Below are positions 33,869-42,174 of a DNA stretch of 64,000 nt, piece after piece. Location of the stretch: NCBI RefSeq assembly GCF_012163135.1, contig NZ_JAAVUP010000003.1, positions 214,283 to 278,282 on the forward strand. Reading direction: 5' to 3'. The position numbers and the translations under genes are program-made. The notes under the pieces were generated by a model, which searched no databases, was not told where the DNA came from, and saw only the letters and a program-made list of their open reading frames with translations. Every line of letters starts with the position of its first letter. Positions within the stretch are counted from its first letter, which is position 1. The DNA comes from Neoroseomonas oryzicola (lineage in GTDB: Bacteria; Pseudomonadota; Alphaproteobacteria; Acetobacterales; Acetobacteraceae).

Positions 33869-33902
33869 GATAAAGGCCCCGCCGGATGTCTCCGGCGGGG
33901 CC
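33868..33902 (-). terminator. Rho-independent-type terminator
   Basis: GGCCCCGCCGGA, a TGTC loop and TCCGGCGGGGCC form a perfect 12-bp stem (33875-33902). Read leftward it is followed by TTTATC. It lies 6 bp after the stop of the leftward gene at 33908-34249 and should end that transcript before the recombinases. Confidence 0.75.
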
Positions 33903-33907
33903 CGATG

Positions 33908-34249
33908 TCAGTTCTTCGCCTCCGAGGCAGGCGGCACGGCCCGGAACAAGGCCGCGCCCGTCGATCCGAGATCACGCAGCACGAGGCGCCCGAAGCCTTG
34001 GAGGCGCTCATGCGCCTCGGTCAGCTCCTGCAGCGTCGCCTGGAGCACCTCGTTGAGGCACTCCAGGGACGACAGGGCAGCGGCGGCGTCGACGACCTCG
34101 TCGCCCTGGAGGGCGGTCAGGTCGTTCCTGCTCATCTCGGCCACTCCGCGCAGTTGGGCGATCGCAGGCTCGATCTCGTGAAGCCCGCGCGCAGCGTCGA
34201 GCAACTCGCCGAGCGTGCGCTGGCGAGGGGAGGGTTTCCCTTCGGTCAT
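33908..34249 (-). CDS. Small helical protein of unknown function
   Basis: This 113-aa acidic, Leu/Ala/Glu-rich protein is predicted to be almost entirely helical, with heptad-like stretches (LGELLDAARGLHEIEPAIAQLRGVAEM; AALSSLECLNEVLQATLQELTEAHERLQGFGRLV). No signal peptide or membrane segment is visible. I do not recognise the family. The ATG at 34249 has AGGAA 6 bp upstream. It has its own promoter-like upstream region and terminator, so it is an independent unit within the element, possibly an accessory or regulatory factor. Confidence 0.65.
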   Translation of the reverse strand: MTEGKPSPRQRTLGELLDAARGLHEIEPAIAQLRGVAEMSRNDLTALQGDEVVDAAAALSSLECLNEVLQATLQELTEAHERLQGFGRLVLRDLGSTGAALFRAVPPASEAKN

Positions 34250-34299
34250 GATGGTTCCTGATTGTTGGGATTGCAAATCGCTGGCCGGCTGGGATCCGG

Positions 34300-34455
34300 C
34301 GCGATGCCGAACATTCAAATGAATATTCGGCGTGAATTATATTTTAATCGAAGTAAATAAATTCAATAAGAAAGAAAACAATACTTTTGTTCCTTGAAAA
34401 ATCTCTCTGTATATATTCGATTTTTTCATTAATTATCCGTCATTGTTGACCCTAG
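34300..34455. other. AT-rich tract
   Basis: This roughly 150-bp stretch is strikingly AT-rich compared with the rest of the window and contains short palindromes (ATTCAAATGAAT, GAATATTC) and runs such as GATTTTTTCATTAATTA. It is non-coding and holds the candidate promoter above. The composition suggests foreign origin or a regulatory/nucleoid-protein-binding segment of the element. Confidence 0.7.
34335..34365 (-). promoter_or_regulatory. Candidate sigma-70 promoter for the small helical protein
   Basis: On the minus strand TTGAAT (34360-34365) and a perfect TATAAT (34335-34340) are separated by 19 bp, slightly longer than ideal. It lies about 90 bp upstream of the ATG at 34249, inside the most AT-rich tract of the window. 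Confidence 0.4.
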
Positions 34456-35507
34456 GAGATCCCTGCGAAACGCCTTGCTGATGGCGGCTGTCGTTGATTC
34501 GCTCGGTGGATCGGCAACGGTGGCGAGGCGGTGATGGGTCAGCGGCGGATCGGACAGGGGAGCCTGGCGGAGGCGCTGTTGCCGGCGGGTGCCGGTTCCA
34601 ATCGCCGGCTGGAGCGCATCGCCGGCCTGATCGACTGGACGCCGATGGAGCGCCTGCTCGCCCCGCTCCGGGCGCCGACGGGGCGGCCCGGCTACCCGCC
34701 GCTGGCGCTGTTCCGCGCGCTGCTGCTGGCGCAGTGGTACCGGCTTTCCGATCCGGGCCTCGAGGAAGCGCTGGCCGACCGGCTGTCGTTCCGCCGCTTT
34801 TGCGGCTTCGGCCTGGACGACGGCACGCCGGACGAGACCACGCTGTGCCGCTTCCGCGGTGCGCTCGCCGAGCGTGGCCTCGCCGAGGCGCTGTTCGCCG
34901 CGCCGAGGCGCGCTGGGCCGGGCACCGCCGCCGCAAGCCCACCCACGGCTACAAGGCGCACGTCGCCACTGACGAGGGCGCCGGGCTGGTCCGCGGCGTC
35001 GAGGTCACGACGGCGAATGTCCATGACGCAGCCGAACTCGCGGCGGTGCTGCCCGACGATCCGGGCGAGGTGTACGGCGACAGTGCCTTCGGCGGCACGC
35101 GCTCCGCCAACGCGATCAAGGCCAAGGGCGGCGTCCCCGCCGTGATCGGGACCGGCACCTGGGGCGGGCCGGCCGCGCTGGCGCGGCTGCGGGCCCACAA
35201 CGCCCGTGTGCGGCGGGTCCGCTGCCGCATCGAGAAGGTGTTCGGCACCTGGAAGCGCAGCTACAGCCTGCGTCGGATGCGATGGCTCGGCCTGGCCAAG
35301 GCCGGGCTGCAGGTCCGCCTCGCCGCCATGGCCTACAACCTCCGCCGCACGGTCTCCCTCCTGCGTGACGCTCCGGCATGAGGCAGGGCGCGTCTGCACG
35401 CGCGCGCTCGACAGACCGCCCACCGCACAGCACGCCGGACCACATTGTCACATGCGCGGGCTCGGAGCCTCAGATCGCCTTCCGCCGCACTTCCGCGCAC
35501 AGGTCTC
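34456..35507 (+). mobile_element. Degenerate IS5-family insertion sequence
   Basis: About 1.05 kb surrounds a broken IS5-type transposase. Probable ends are GAGATCCCTGCG at 34456 and, inverted, GAGACCTGTGCG ending at 35507 (9 of 12 matches). A CTAG immediately before the left end fits a YTAR target, but no matching duplication is present on the right, so the ends are provisional. Confidence 0.6.
34534..35381 (+). pseudogene. IS5-family transposase, internal deletion plus frameshift
   Basis: From the ATG at 34534 the frame encodes the IS5 N-terminal domain (GRPGYPPLALFRALLLAQWYRLSD, then the first Asp in DDGTPDETTLCRFR). At about 34893-34905 the reading shifts to another frame that continues with RRRKPTHGYKAHVATDEGAGL, YGDSAFGG (second Asp region) and RCRIEKVFGTWKRSYSLRRMRWLGL (Glu region) to the stop at 35381. 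The linker between the two parts in intact relatives is missing, so there is both a deletion and a frameshift. The transposase should be inactive. Confidence 0.8.
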
Positions 35508-35660
35508 ATGAGATCCTAACAACAGGCCGGAAACGCGACCCTCGAGCATCTCCACAATGGGCTTTGATAGAGAGCTCGTGCTCCAATTGTTGCAGGATGC
35601 CGCCTTCGACGCCGCGTCACGTCCATGTCGGCGATGCACAGCGGCCAGAACGACGTGCCG
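35508..35660. other. Gap between the IS remnant and the symporter gene
   Basis: This 153-bp stretch contains no gene that I can support. It may hold debris from insertions. Confidence 0.4.
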
Positions 35661-36536
35661 TCAACCTTCGGCCACCGGACTGGATTTGGCGGCCCGCGCG
35701 AAGATGGCGGCGGCGACGACGGCGCACACCAGCTGCACCGGCAGCGCCAAGACGACGGCCACCACTGCCCGTTCGTCGGGCGCCTCCATCGCGAGCAGCG
35801 GCGCCAGCGCCGCACCCAGGTTGCGCGTGCACATGCCAAGCCCGAGCACACTGCGTTCACCTTGCGCGAGCCCACCGCCGGAGCGGTAGGCCATGAGGGT
35901 GAGAGCGCCGAGGAACAGGACCTCGGCCACGACCACCCGTTCCCCGAAGGTCCCGGCCATGCTGCGGCCGTAGACGATCACGCAGAGGACCAGCAGCGCG
36001 ACCGCCGCGAGGCCGCCGACCGCCCTGGCCCAGGGATGCAGCGCCGCGGCGACCGGCGGGGCCGCGCCGAACACCGCCATCCCCACGAGGAGGGGCAGCA
36101 GCACCAGGACCAGGATGGGCCTGGCGACGGTCCAGGCATCGATCGTCAGGCCTTCGGCAACCAGCGGCCCCACCACGGGCAGCACGAGCACCGTCCCGAC
36201 CGCCGCGACGAGCATCATCGCCGCCGCGTAGCGCATGTCTCCCTTGGCGTGCCGAACCAGGGCGGGCAGGAAGGGCGCGCAGGGCGTCAGTCCGACGAGC
36301 GTGAGGCCCGCGGCATAGGATGGGTCGAGCCGCAAGACGCGGCCGATCGCCCAGGCGAGTGCAGGCCCCACCACGAAGCCGAACGCCACCGCGCGCGCCA
36401 GGAACCGGCGGTTTCCGAGGCAGGCCAGCGCATCGCGCACGCGCAGCTCGAGGCCCATGTCGAGTAGGGACCCAACCATGAAGCCGATGAGGGAGACCCT
36501 CACCGCCAGCGCGAGCAGCGCGTCGAGATCCTGCAT
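35661..36536 (-). CDS. Bile-acid:sodium symporter (BASS/SBF)-like membrane protein
   Basis: The 291-aa protein has about nine or ten hydrophobic helices and no signal peptide. VSLIGFMVGSLLDMGLELRVRDAL at the start, LTLVGLTPCAPFLPALVRHAKGD (the conserved APxxP/ALA-like segment with a sodium-site flavour) and VLGLGMCTRNLGAALAPLLAME near the C-terminus match the SBF/BASS superfamily, which moves organic anions with sodium. The substrate is unknown. It is transcribed leftward 25 bp after ppk2, possibly as part of the same transcript. Confidence 0.8.
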   Translation of the reverse strand: MQDLDALLALAVRVSLIGFMVGSLLDMGLELRVRDALACLGNRRFLARAVAFGFVVGPALAWAIGRVLRLDPSYAAGLTLVGLTPCAPFLPALVRHAKGDMRYAAAMMLVAAVGTVLVLPVVGPLVAEGLTIDAWTVARPILVLVLLPLLVGMAVFGAAPPVAAALHPWARAVGGLAAVALLVLCVIVYGRSMAGTFGERVVVAEVLFLGALTLMAYRSGGGLAQGERSVLGLGMCTRNLGAALAPLLAMEAPDERAVVAVVLALPVQLVCAVVAAAIFARAAKSSPVAEG

Positions 36537-36561
36537 GGCGGGCCGTCCGCCGCGTGCCGGA

Positions 36562-37476
36562 TCAGCCGCCGCTTGGCGGCGCGCCCACCGTGTCCGCGAC
36601 GACCTTCCAGGGGTAATCCGGCTCGACGTAGTCGCCTGGCTTCTGGCGCTTCGGCAGCTCCACCTTCTCGCGCTTCGGCGCCTCGTAGGGGATGTGGTGC
36701 AGGAAGTGGCGGATGATGTTCAGCCGCGCGCGCTTCTTGTCGTCCGAATGCACGACGTACCAGGGCGCCCAGGACGAATCCGTCGCCTTGAAAATGTCGT
36801 CGCGGGCACGGGAATAGTCGTACCAGCGGCTGTAGGACTTGAGGTCCATCGGCGAGAGCTTCCACAGCTTCCGCCCATCGTCGATGCGCGCCTCGAGTCG
36901 GCGCGTCTGCTCCTCCATGCTGACTTCGAGCCAGTATTTAAGAAGGATGATGCCGGAATCGACGATCGCCTTCTCGACGGCGGGCACCATGTTCAGGAAG
37001 TAGTGGACCTGCTCGTCGTTGGCGAAGCCCATCACGCGCTCGACGCCGGCGCGGTTGTACCAGGATCGATCGAAGATCACGATCTCCCCCGCCGCCGGGA
37101 AGTGCTGGATGTAGCGCTGGATGTACATCTGCGACTTCTCGCGCTCGGTCGGCGCGGGAAGGGCGACGACGCGAAAGACTCGCGGGCTGACGCGCTCGGT
37201 AATCGCCTTGATGGTGCCGCCCTTGCCGGCGCCGTCGCGGCCCTCGAAGACGATGCAGACGCGCGCGCCGGTCTCCTGCGCCCACATCTGCACCTTCACC
37301 AGCTCGACATGCAGGTCGAACAGCGCCTTCTCGTATGCCTTGCGCGACAGCTTCCCGTCCGGCTTGAACGGAGAGGCCGCCCGATCCGCCGCGCCGCCCT
37401 TGCGGGACTGCGGGTCGACCTGCGCGGGATCGTGGCCACCCCTGTCCTTCTTGGTCTTCTTGTCCTTCTTGGACAT
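36562..37476 (-). CDS. ppk2: Polyphosphate kinase 2
   Basis: The 304-aa cytosolic enzyme moves phosphate between polyphosphate and nucleotides. After a Lys/Asp-rich N-terminal tail it shows Walker A GRDGAGKGG (79-87), the PPK2 signature FDRSWYNRAGVERVMGF (Walker B-like Asp plus lid), LLKYWLEVSMEEQTRRLEARIDD and WYVVHSDDKKRARLNIIRHFLHHIPY. A single PPK2 domain of this length fits class I. Direction of catalysis (NTP synthesis or polyP synthesis) cannot be told. It lies 38 bp downstream of the 151-aa unknown gene and probably shares its transcript. Confidence 0.95.
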   Translation of the reverse strand: MSKKDKKTKKDRGGHDPAQVDPQSRKGGAADRAASPFKPDGKLSRKAYEKALFDLHVELVKVQMWAQETGARVCIVFEGRDGAGKGGTIKAITERVSPRVFRVVALPAPTEREKSQMYIQRYIQHFPAAGEIVIFDRSWYNRAGVERVMGFANDEQVHYFLNMVPAVEKAIVDSGIILLKYWLEVSMEEQTRRLEARIDDGRKLWKLSPMDLKSYSRWYDYSRARDDIFKATDSSWAPWYVVHSDDKKRARLNIIRHFLHHIPYEAPKREKVELPKRQKPGDYVEPDYPWKVVADTVGAPPSGG

Positions 37477-37514
37477 CGCGGCCTCCTTCGGGCGCTTTGC
37501 TGCTGCCGGTTGCC

Positions 37515-37970
37515 TCAGCCTTCCTCGGGATGCTTCCAGGTCAGGAACCATCCGCAGTCTCCCGGCATGCCGCCCGGCCAGTCGACGATCTCGACCTGCA
37601 GCTGGAAGCCCCGGGGCTGCAGTTCCTTCACGTAGAAGTCGTAGGCGCGCTTCGGAAAGCCCTCGAGCTTCTCGTGCCAGTTGCTGTCGTGGGTGGTGAT
37701 GCCGCGCCCGGAGTCCGGCAGCCATTCCGAGGGAAACTGCAGGACCAGGGCACGCTTCTCGCCGTTCTCGATGGCCCGGCGCACCACGGCGGCGATCCGA
37801 TCCATCGCCTCGGGCTGCACCTGGCGTTCCTTGAATGACTCGCGGATTGCGTCGCGCTCTGCCTGCGCCGCAGCCTCGGCGGTGCGACGCTGCTCTTCGG
37901 CACGCTTCTTCGACTGCGCTATGGTGTCCCAGATCGCCTGGACGCTCAGGTTGGATCCATCGATGGTCAT
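37515..37970 (-). CDS. Conserved-looking 151-aa protein of unknown function
   Basis: The protein begins with a charged helical region (SKKRAEEQRRTAEAAAQAERDAIRESFKERQ, about 20-50), followed by a compact alpha/beta part with WLPDSGRGITTHDSNWHEKLEGFPKRAYDFYVKELQPRGFQLQVEIVDWPGG and GWFLTWKHPEEG at the end. No signal peptide or membrane segment is visible. I do not recognise the family. It precedes ppk2 in the same direction, so a link to polyphosphate metabolism is possible but unproven. Confidence 0.7.
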   Translation of the reverse strand: MTIDGSNLSVQAIWDTIAQSKKRAEEQRRTAEAAAQAERDAIRESFKERQVQPEAMDRIAAVVRRAIENGEKRALVLQFPSEWLPDSGRGITTHDSNWHEKLEGFPKRAYDFYVKELQPRGFQLQVEIVDWPGGMPGDCGWFLTWKHPEEG

Positions 37971-38119
37971 GTCGGCTCCGCCTTTCCTTCCGCCATACCC
38001 GTTGAAGGGCGGCGCATCGGCTGCGCAATATCAATCACAATAATGACACTGCGGTTCGCCGGATTGTCCGGCGCAAAGGAGAAGGTGCGTAAGTTACAGT
38101 GACGTGCGCCCCCGCCCCG

Positions 38120-39700
38120 TCACCCCGGCGCGATGGCGGGGAGGGTCCGCACCGCCGCCGCCTTCGCCAGGCCGTCCATCACGATCTGCACCAGCCGTGG
38201 ATGGACGTGGCGCCGTGTCAGGTCACCCGCCGCGCGCGACATGTAGCTCGGGTCGACGCGGTCCAGGGCGTCGAGCGCGCTGGCAGCCTCCTCCGCAAGG
38301 CCAAGTCCGATGGCCGCGACGGCTACGGTGACGTGCCCGTAGACCACGCCTGGCGCATCGACCCTGCGGGCCTCCGACAGCGCCTGCGCCAGGCGGCCGT
38401 GCCAGAGGTGCCAGATCGCGAGCCCCACGCGGTAGCCCGAGGGCTGTGCCGGGTTCCGTTCGTAGGACGCTTCCAGCAGCGGCACGGCCCTGTCCCAGTC
38501 GGCGAGGATCGCGCAGCGCATGCCGAGTTCGGCCATGATGTCCGTGTCGTTCGGATTCAGGTCGAGCCCGACCTCAAAGGCGGGCAATGCACTCGCGACG
38601 TCACCCATGAACCAATGCGCCATTCCCAGGGCGTGGTGGCATCGGCTCGACAGCGGCGCCAGATCGACAGCGCGGCGCGCAAGGACGAGTGCGCGTGCGA
38701 GGCAATCGTCGCGCTCGTTGGCGGATGCATATCCGTACCGGAATCCATCGGTCAGGAGCAGCGACAGACAGGCGAATGCGTCCGCGAAGCCCGGCTCGCG
38801 CTGCGTCACGCGCTCGAGGTCGCGTCGGAGTTCGCCGAACATCGCACGGTCGAAGGTCCGCCAATACTGGTAGAAGCGAATGACGCAGTCATAGGCCGTC
38901 AGGCTGCTGCTCGCCTTGCCCTCCACCTCGCGTGCCTTGAGGGCGTAGAGAGCCCCGTAGGGTTGGGCGAGGTGGCGCACGACGGCGGACGCCACCTTGT
39001 CGCGCACCTCGATGATCTCGGCCGGATCGAGGCGGTGCGTGAAGCTCTCGCCCCAGACGCAGCGCCCCGTCCGCGCCTCGGTCAACAGGACGTCCACGTG
39101 GCACCGGTCCGCGCTGAGGCTCGTCCCGCCGGTCAGCAGATAGTCGGCGTCGAGCGTCCCGCCTGCGGCATTGCCCGCCAGCGCGGTATCCGCCCCGAAG
39201 ACGAAGAGTTCCGTGTAGCGGGTCAGGCCGACGATGATCTGGCGTGCGAAGCCGCGCGTGAAATTGGGATAGGCCGACTGGTCGCCTTCCTCGTCGAAGG
39301 GGCGGACGAGGATGGCCGGACCGCTGCGCTCGCCTGTCGGAACCGGCGCGGATGCCGCCGGCTGCGGCTCGGCGTCGAAGGTCGCGACGTATGAACCGCG
39401 CGGGATGGTGATCCGGATCCCCTCTCCCGGTCCTGCCATGAGGTAGAAGCGTTCGAGCGCGCGACGCAGCCGCCCGGCCTCGATGCGGACGATCGAATCC
39501 AGTTGCGGATCGAAATCGGCATCGCGACCGAAAACCGTCGTCGCGATGGCATAGGCCTTGATGCGGTCGGCCCTGCCGGCGAGCGTCTCCTCGACGACGT
39601 AGCGGAGGAAATGCCTGTTCCGAGGGGAGGCGTCGAAGTCCCCCGACGACAGGATCCGCTCCAGTTCCAAGCGAACCGCGCCCGGCGCGAGGCCGCTCAT
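38120..39700 (-). CDS. TPR regulator-like protein with adenylate-cyclase-associated N-terminus
   Basis: The 526-aa protein has three parts. Residues 1-110 (ILSSGDFDASPRNRHFLRYVVEETL, AYAIATTVFGRDADFDPQLDSIVRIEAGRLRRALERFY, IRITIPRGSYVATF) match a domain often annotated with adenylate-cyclase-like TPR proteins of rhizobia. Residues 125-250 resemble a TolB/FlgO-like domain (AILVRPFDEEGD, FARQIIVGLTRYTELFVFGA). The rest is TPR-like helices. No cyclase catalytic domain is visible, so I expect a regulatory or scaffold role. It is transcribed away from the decarboxylase module, with a 217-bp divergent gap. Confidence 0.65.
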   Translation of the reverse strand: MSGLAPGAVRLELERILSSGDFDASPRNRHFLRYVVEETLAGRADRIKAYAIATTVFGRDADFDPQLDSIVRIEAGRLRRALERFYLMAGPGEGIRITIPRGSYVATFDAEPQPAASAPVPTGERSGPAILVRPFDEEGDQSAYPNFTRGFARQIIVGLTRYTELFVFGADTALAGNAAGGTLDADYLLTGGTSLSADRCHVDVLLTEARTGRCVWGESFTHRLDPAEIIEVRDKVASAVVRHLAQPYGALYALKAREVEGKASSSLTAYDCVIRFYQYWRTFDRAMFGELRRDLERVTQREPGFADAFACLSLLLTDGFRYGYASANERDDCLARALVLARRAVDLAPLSSRCHHALGMAHWFMGDVASALPAFEVGLDLNPNDTDIMAELGMRCAILADWDRAVPLLEASYERNPAQPSGYRVGLAIWHLWHGRLAQALSEARRVDAPGVVYGHVTVAVAAIGLGLAEEAASALDALDRVDPSYMSRAAGDLTRRHVHPRLVQIVMDGLAKAAAVRTLPAIAPG

Positions 39701-39917
39701 GACTATCCTCCCTCGGGCAGGCAGGCCCCGCTACCGTACTTCAACATATCGTAAGCGACGGTCGGTCCCCCAAACCAGAGATTTGCAGTCGCTCGCGCTG
39801 TCGGTCAGCGCGGCGCCCGCCGCCTCGCGACCGCGCCTCGGCGCCGGTTGACAGTAACGTACTCCCCGATGCGCGGCGCGCTGGCGATCGTTCGTTCCAC
39901 GTTGCGGAACCGCGAAG
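39701..39917. other. Divergent intergenic region
   Basis: This 217-bp gap separates the TPR protein gene from the rightward module and should contain promoters for both. No clear consensus promoter or operator was recognised. Confidence 0.4.
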
Positions 39918-40187
39918 ATGCCGAACTCGGCCGCACCCCCCCCGGACCTCGTGAGGGCCCTTCAGGCCTTCCCCGATGACGCGGCCCTGATTCGGCGTCT
40001 GTTCCTTGCGGACCACTCCTTCCGCAGCGCCTGCGAGGACTATCGGCTGGCTTGCGAAGGCCTCTTCGCCTTCGAGCGCCTGAGCGGGGATGGGCCGCGC
40101 CCGGAGGTCCAGGACTACCAGCGCGTGGTGCGCGAACTGGAAACCGAGATGCGCGGCATGATCCAGGCCGCGCGAGGCCGCGCGTGA
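39918..40187 (+). CDS. Small soluble hypothetical protein
   Basis: This 89-aa helical protein (LVRALQAFPDDAALIRRLFLADHSFRSACEDYRLACEGLFAFERL, then EVQDYQRVVRELETEMRGMIQAA) resembles a widespread group of about 90-residue unknown proteins with the FRSxCEDY-type centre. No signal, membrane or metal-site pattern is visible. It is the first rightward gene after the divergent promoter region and lies 204 bp before the porin gene, so it may be separate from that operon. Confidence 0.6.
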   Translation: MPNSAAPPPDLVRALQAFPDDAALIRRLFLADHSFRSACEDYRLACEGLFAFERLSGDGPRPEVQDYQRVVRELETEMRGMIQAARGRA

Positions 40188-40391
40188 GCGCGCCCGTGGC
40201 GCGCAGTGGTCGGTGCGCGGGGCCGAGGCGTGCGCTGCGCGGTTCGCGCATCGTCGCGGCCTCGGTCGTGCCGGCATTCAACGTGAGCCGTCGGGCGAAC
40301 CGCGGTCACGACCTTCTGCGCAAGGCGCGCGTCGTCTCATTGGCCTCTGACGAGGCCATCCAAGACCAACACAAACCTGGGGAGTGAGCGC

Positions 40392-42032
40392 ATGCGGCAG
40401 GTGCGGTTCGCGGAAGGATGGCTCGCGGCAGGGGCTGGCGCCGCCGTCCTGCTGGGAAGTGCTCCGGCGCTCGCGCAAGGCACCGAGGACCTGCTGCGCC
40501 GGATCGACGCGCTCCAGCGCCGGGTGGAGGAACTTGAGGCGGCGCAGCGGACGGTCCAGCGCCCACCGCCGGCGGCCGCCCGCGCGCCTGCGACGGCGCC
40601 GCGCACCGCGGCGGCTCCGTCGCCGCGTCCGCCCGTGACCCCGGTCGTCGTGCCCGCGCCGGCAGCAGCCGCGCCGGCCCCCCCGCAAGCGCAAGCCGAC
40701 GTCGCGCAGCCACGCGTCACGCGCGAGGAGGTCGACGCGGCGCTGCGCGGCAGCCTCCCGAACTCGTGGCGCATTCCCGGTACGGACACCTCGGTCCGCC
40801 TCTACGGCTTCGGCAAGGCGAACATGTGGGGCTCGCTGAACGTGCGCGACCGCGGCGATGCGCCCTCGGTACAGGGCATCCCGCTCGCCGGCAGCCCGGC
40901 GGATCTCCAGGGCGGCGATCTCAACTTCAGTGCGCGCCGTTCGCGCATCGGATTCGAGACGCAGACGCCCTCGGACTGGGGTCCGGTCTTCACGCGCATC
41001 GAGATCGACTTCGCCGGCGACCAGCCCAGCGCCTCGGGCGCCGCCACATCCTCCGGCTACATGCCGCGGTTGCGCCAGGCTTTCGTCGAGGTTGGCGGCG
41101 ACGTTTTCCGCGTCCTGGTCGGTCAGGCGAACAGCGTCTGGAACGACGGCCTAATCGAGACGCTGACGGATGCGACCTTCCTCAACGCCTCGGCCGTGCG
41201 GCAGGCACAGGTCCGGCTGACCGGGCGCCTGGCCGAAGGCCTGACCGGCATGGTCTCGATCGAGGCGCCCTATACCGACTACACGAGCGCTGCCGGCGTC
41301 TTCTATCCGGATTCGACCTACGACGGCGGCGCGAGCCCGGCGATCAACCAGGTACCCGACCTGCTGGGGCGGCTGACCTATCGCGGCGATTTCGGCGAGG
41401 CATCGCTGCGCGGCGTCGTGAGGCAGCTGAAGATCGACACCAATGGCACAGCGGCGGCGGGCGCTGGATCCGACAGCACCGTGGGCTGGGGTGTGGCGCT
41501 GAACGCCAACCTCGCGCTGCGGAACGTCTGGGAGGGCTTCGGCAACGACCAGCTGATCGGCATGACCTACTACGGTCAGGGCATCGGCCGGTACTTCGAT
41601 TCCGCCTATTCCGGCCAAGGAGCCTACACCAATCTTGGCCTGCCCGGCGCGACGGCCGCCTTCAGCATGGATGCGACGCCGGCCTGGGGCTTCCTGGTGG
41701 GCTATCGCCTGGCCTGGCTGACCCAGCTGCGCAGCACTTTCGCCTATGCCTACGCGCGGCAGGATAATCCGACCTACGTGTCCGAGTTCACGCCGGGCTC
41801 CTCGGCGGCGCTCGCGGCGAACCGCGATATGCAGATGGCGGTGGCGAACCTGATCTGGAGTCCCTTCGCCCGCGAGAGCAACGGGCGCGTCACCAACGGG
41901 TGGCTCGATGTCGGGGTGGAGTACATCTTCTTCCGGCGCGACATCCAGGGCGGCGCGGCCGCCGCTGGCGTCGGCCAGTACGGCCACGGCATCGAACAGC
42001 GCCTGCAGACCAGCCTGATTGCGCGCTTCTAG
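40392..42032 (+). CDS. DcaP-type outer-membrane porin
   Basis: The 546-aa precursor has a signal peptide ending SAPALAQ, a short coiled-coil heptad (TEDLLRRIDALQRRVEELEAAQR), an Ala/Pro-rich linker (about 55-110) and then a beta-barrel: SVRLYGFGKANMWGSLNVRD, FSARRSRIGFETQTPSDWGPVFTRIEIDF, LRQAFVEVGGDVFRVLVGQANSVW, ending in IARF with a C-terminal Phe. This coiled coil plus linker plus barrel layout is that of DcaP-like trimeric channels, which in Acinetobacter take up dicarboxylates. It precedes the decarboxylase by 142 bp in the same direction and may admit the module's substrate. Confidence 0.87.
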   Translation: MRQVRFAEGWLAAGAGAAVLLGSAPALAQGTEDLLRRIDALQRRVEELEAAQRTVQRPPPAAARAPATAPRTAAAPSPRPPVTPVVVPAPAAAAPAPPQAQADVAQPRVTREEVDAALRGSLPNSWRIPGTDTSVRLYGFGKANMWGSLNVRDRGDAPSVQGIPLAGSPADLQGGDLNFSARRSRIGFETQTPSDWGPVFTRIEIDFAGDQPSASGAATSSGYMPRLRQAFVEVGGDVFRVLVGQANSVWNDGLIETLTDATFLNASAVRQAQVRLTGRLAEGLTGMVSIEAPYTDYTSAAGVFYPDSTYDGGASPAINQVPDLLGRLTYRGDFGEASLRGVVRQLKIDTNGTAAAGAGSDSTVGWGVALNANLALRNVWEGFGNDQLIGMTYYGQGIGRYFDSAYSGQGAYTNLGLPGATAAFSMDATPAWGFLVGYRLAWLTQLRSTFAYAYARQDNPTYVSEFTPGSSAALAANRDMQMAVANLIWSPFARESNGRVTNGWLDVGVEYIFFRRDIQGGAAAAGVGQYGHGIEQRLQTSLIARF

Positions 42033-42174
42033 GCAGAGCGAGATCGCTGGATGCCCTCGCCCGTCGCCGCCGCTTGACGTGCATCAGTATCCCGGCCCGC
42101 CCAATGACGGAGCCTTTCTTTCAACACGAGCTTCGCCTGCCAATACCGGCGGGGCCATCGGGGGGAACGCCGCC

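Noticed and set aside
34300-34455. AT-rich tract considered as a replication origin
   Set aside because: No DnaA boxes, iterons or replication gene were seen. It is better explained as a promoter or foreign-DNA segment of the element.
34452-35520. Target-site duplication for the IS5-like remnant
   Set aside because: CTAG precedes the left end but ATGA (or CTAA slightly further on) follows the right; they do not match, so no duplication is claimed.
38058-38076. GCCGGATTGTCCGGC hairpin as terminator of the TPR protein gene
   Set aside because: The stem is short and has no T-rich tail in the relevant direction. It might be a weak terminator but is not supported well enough to list.
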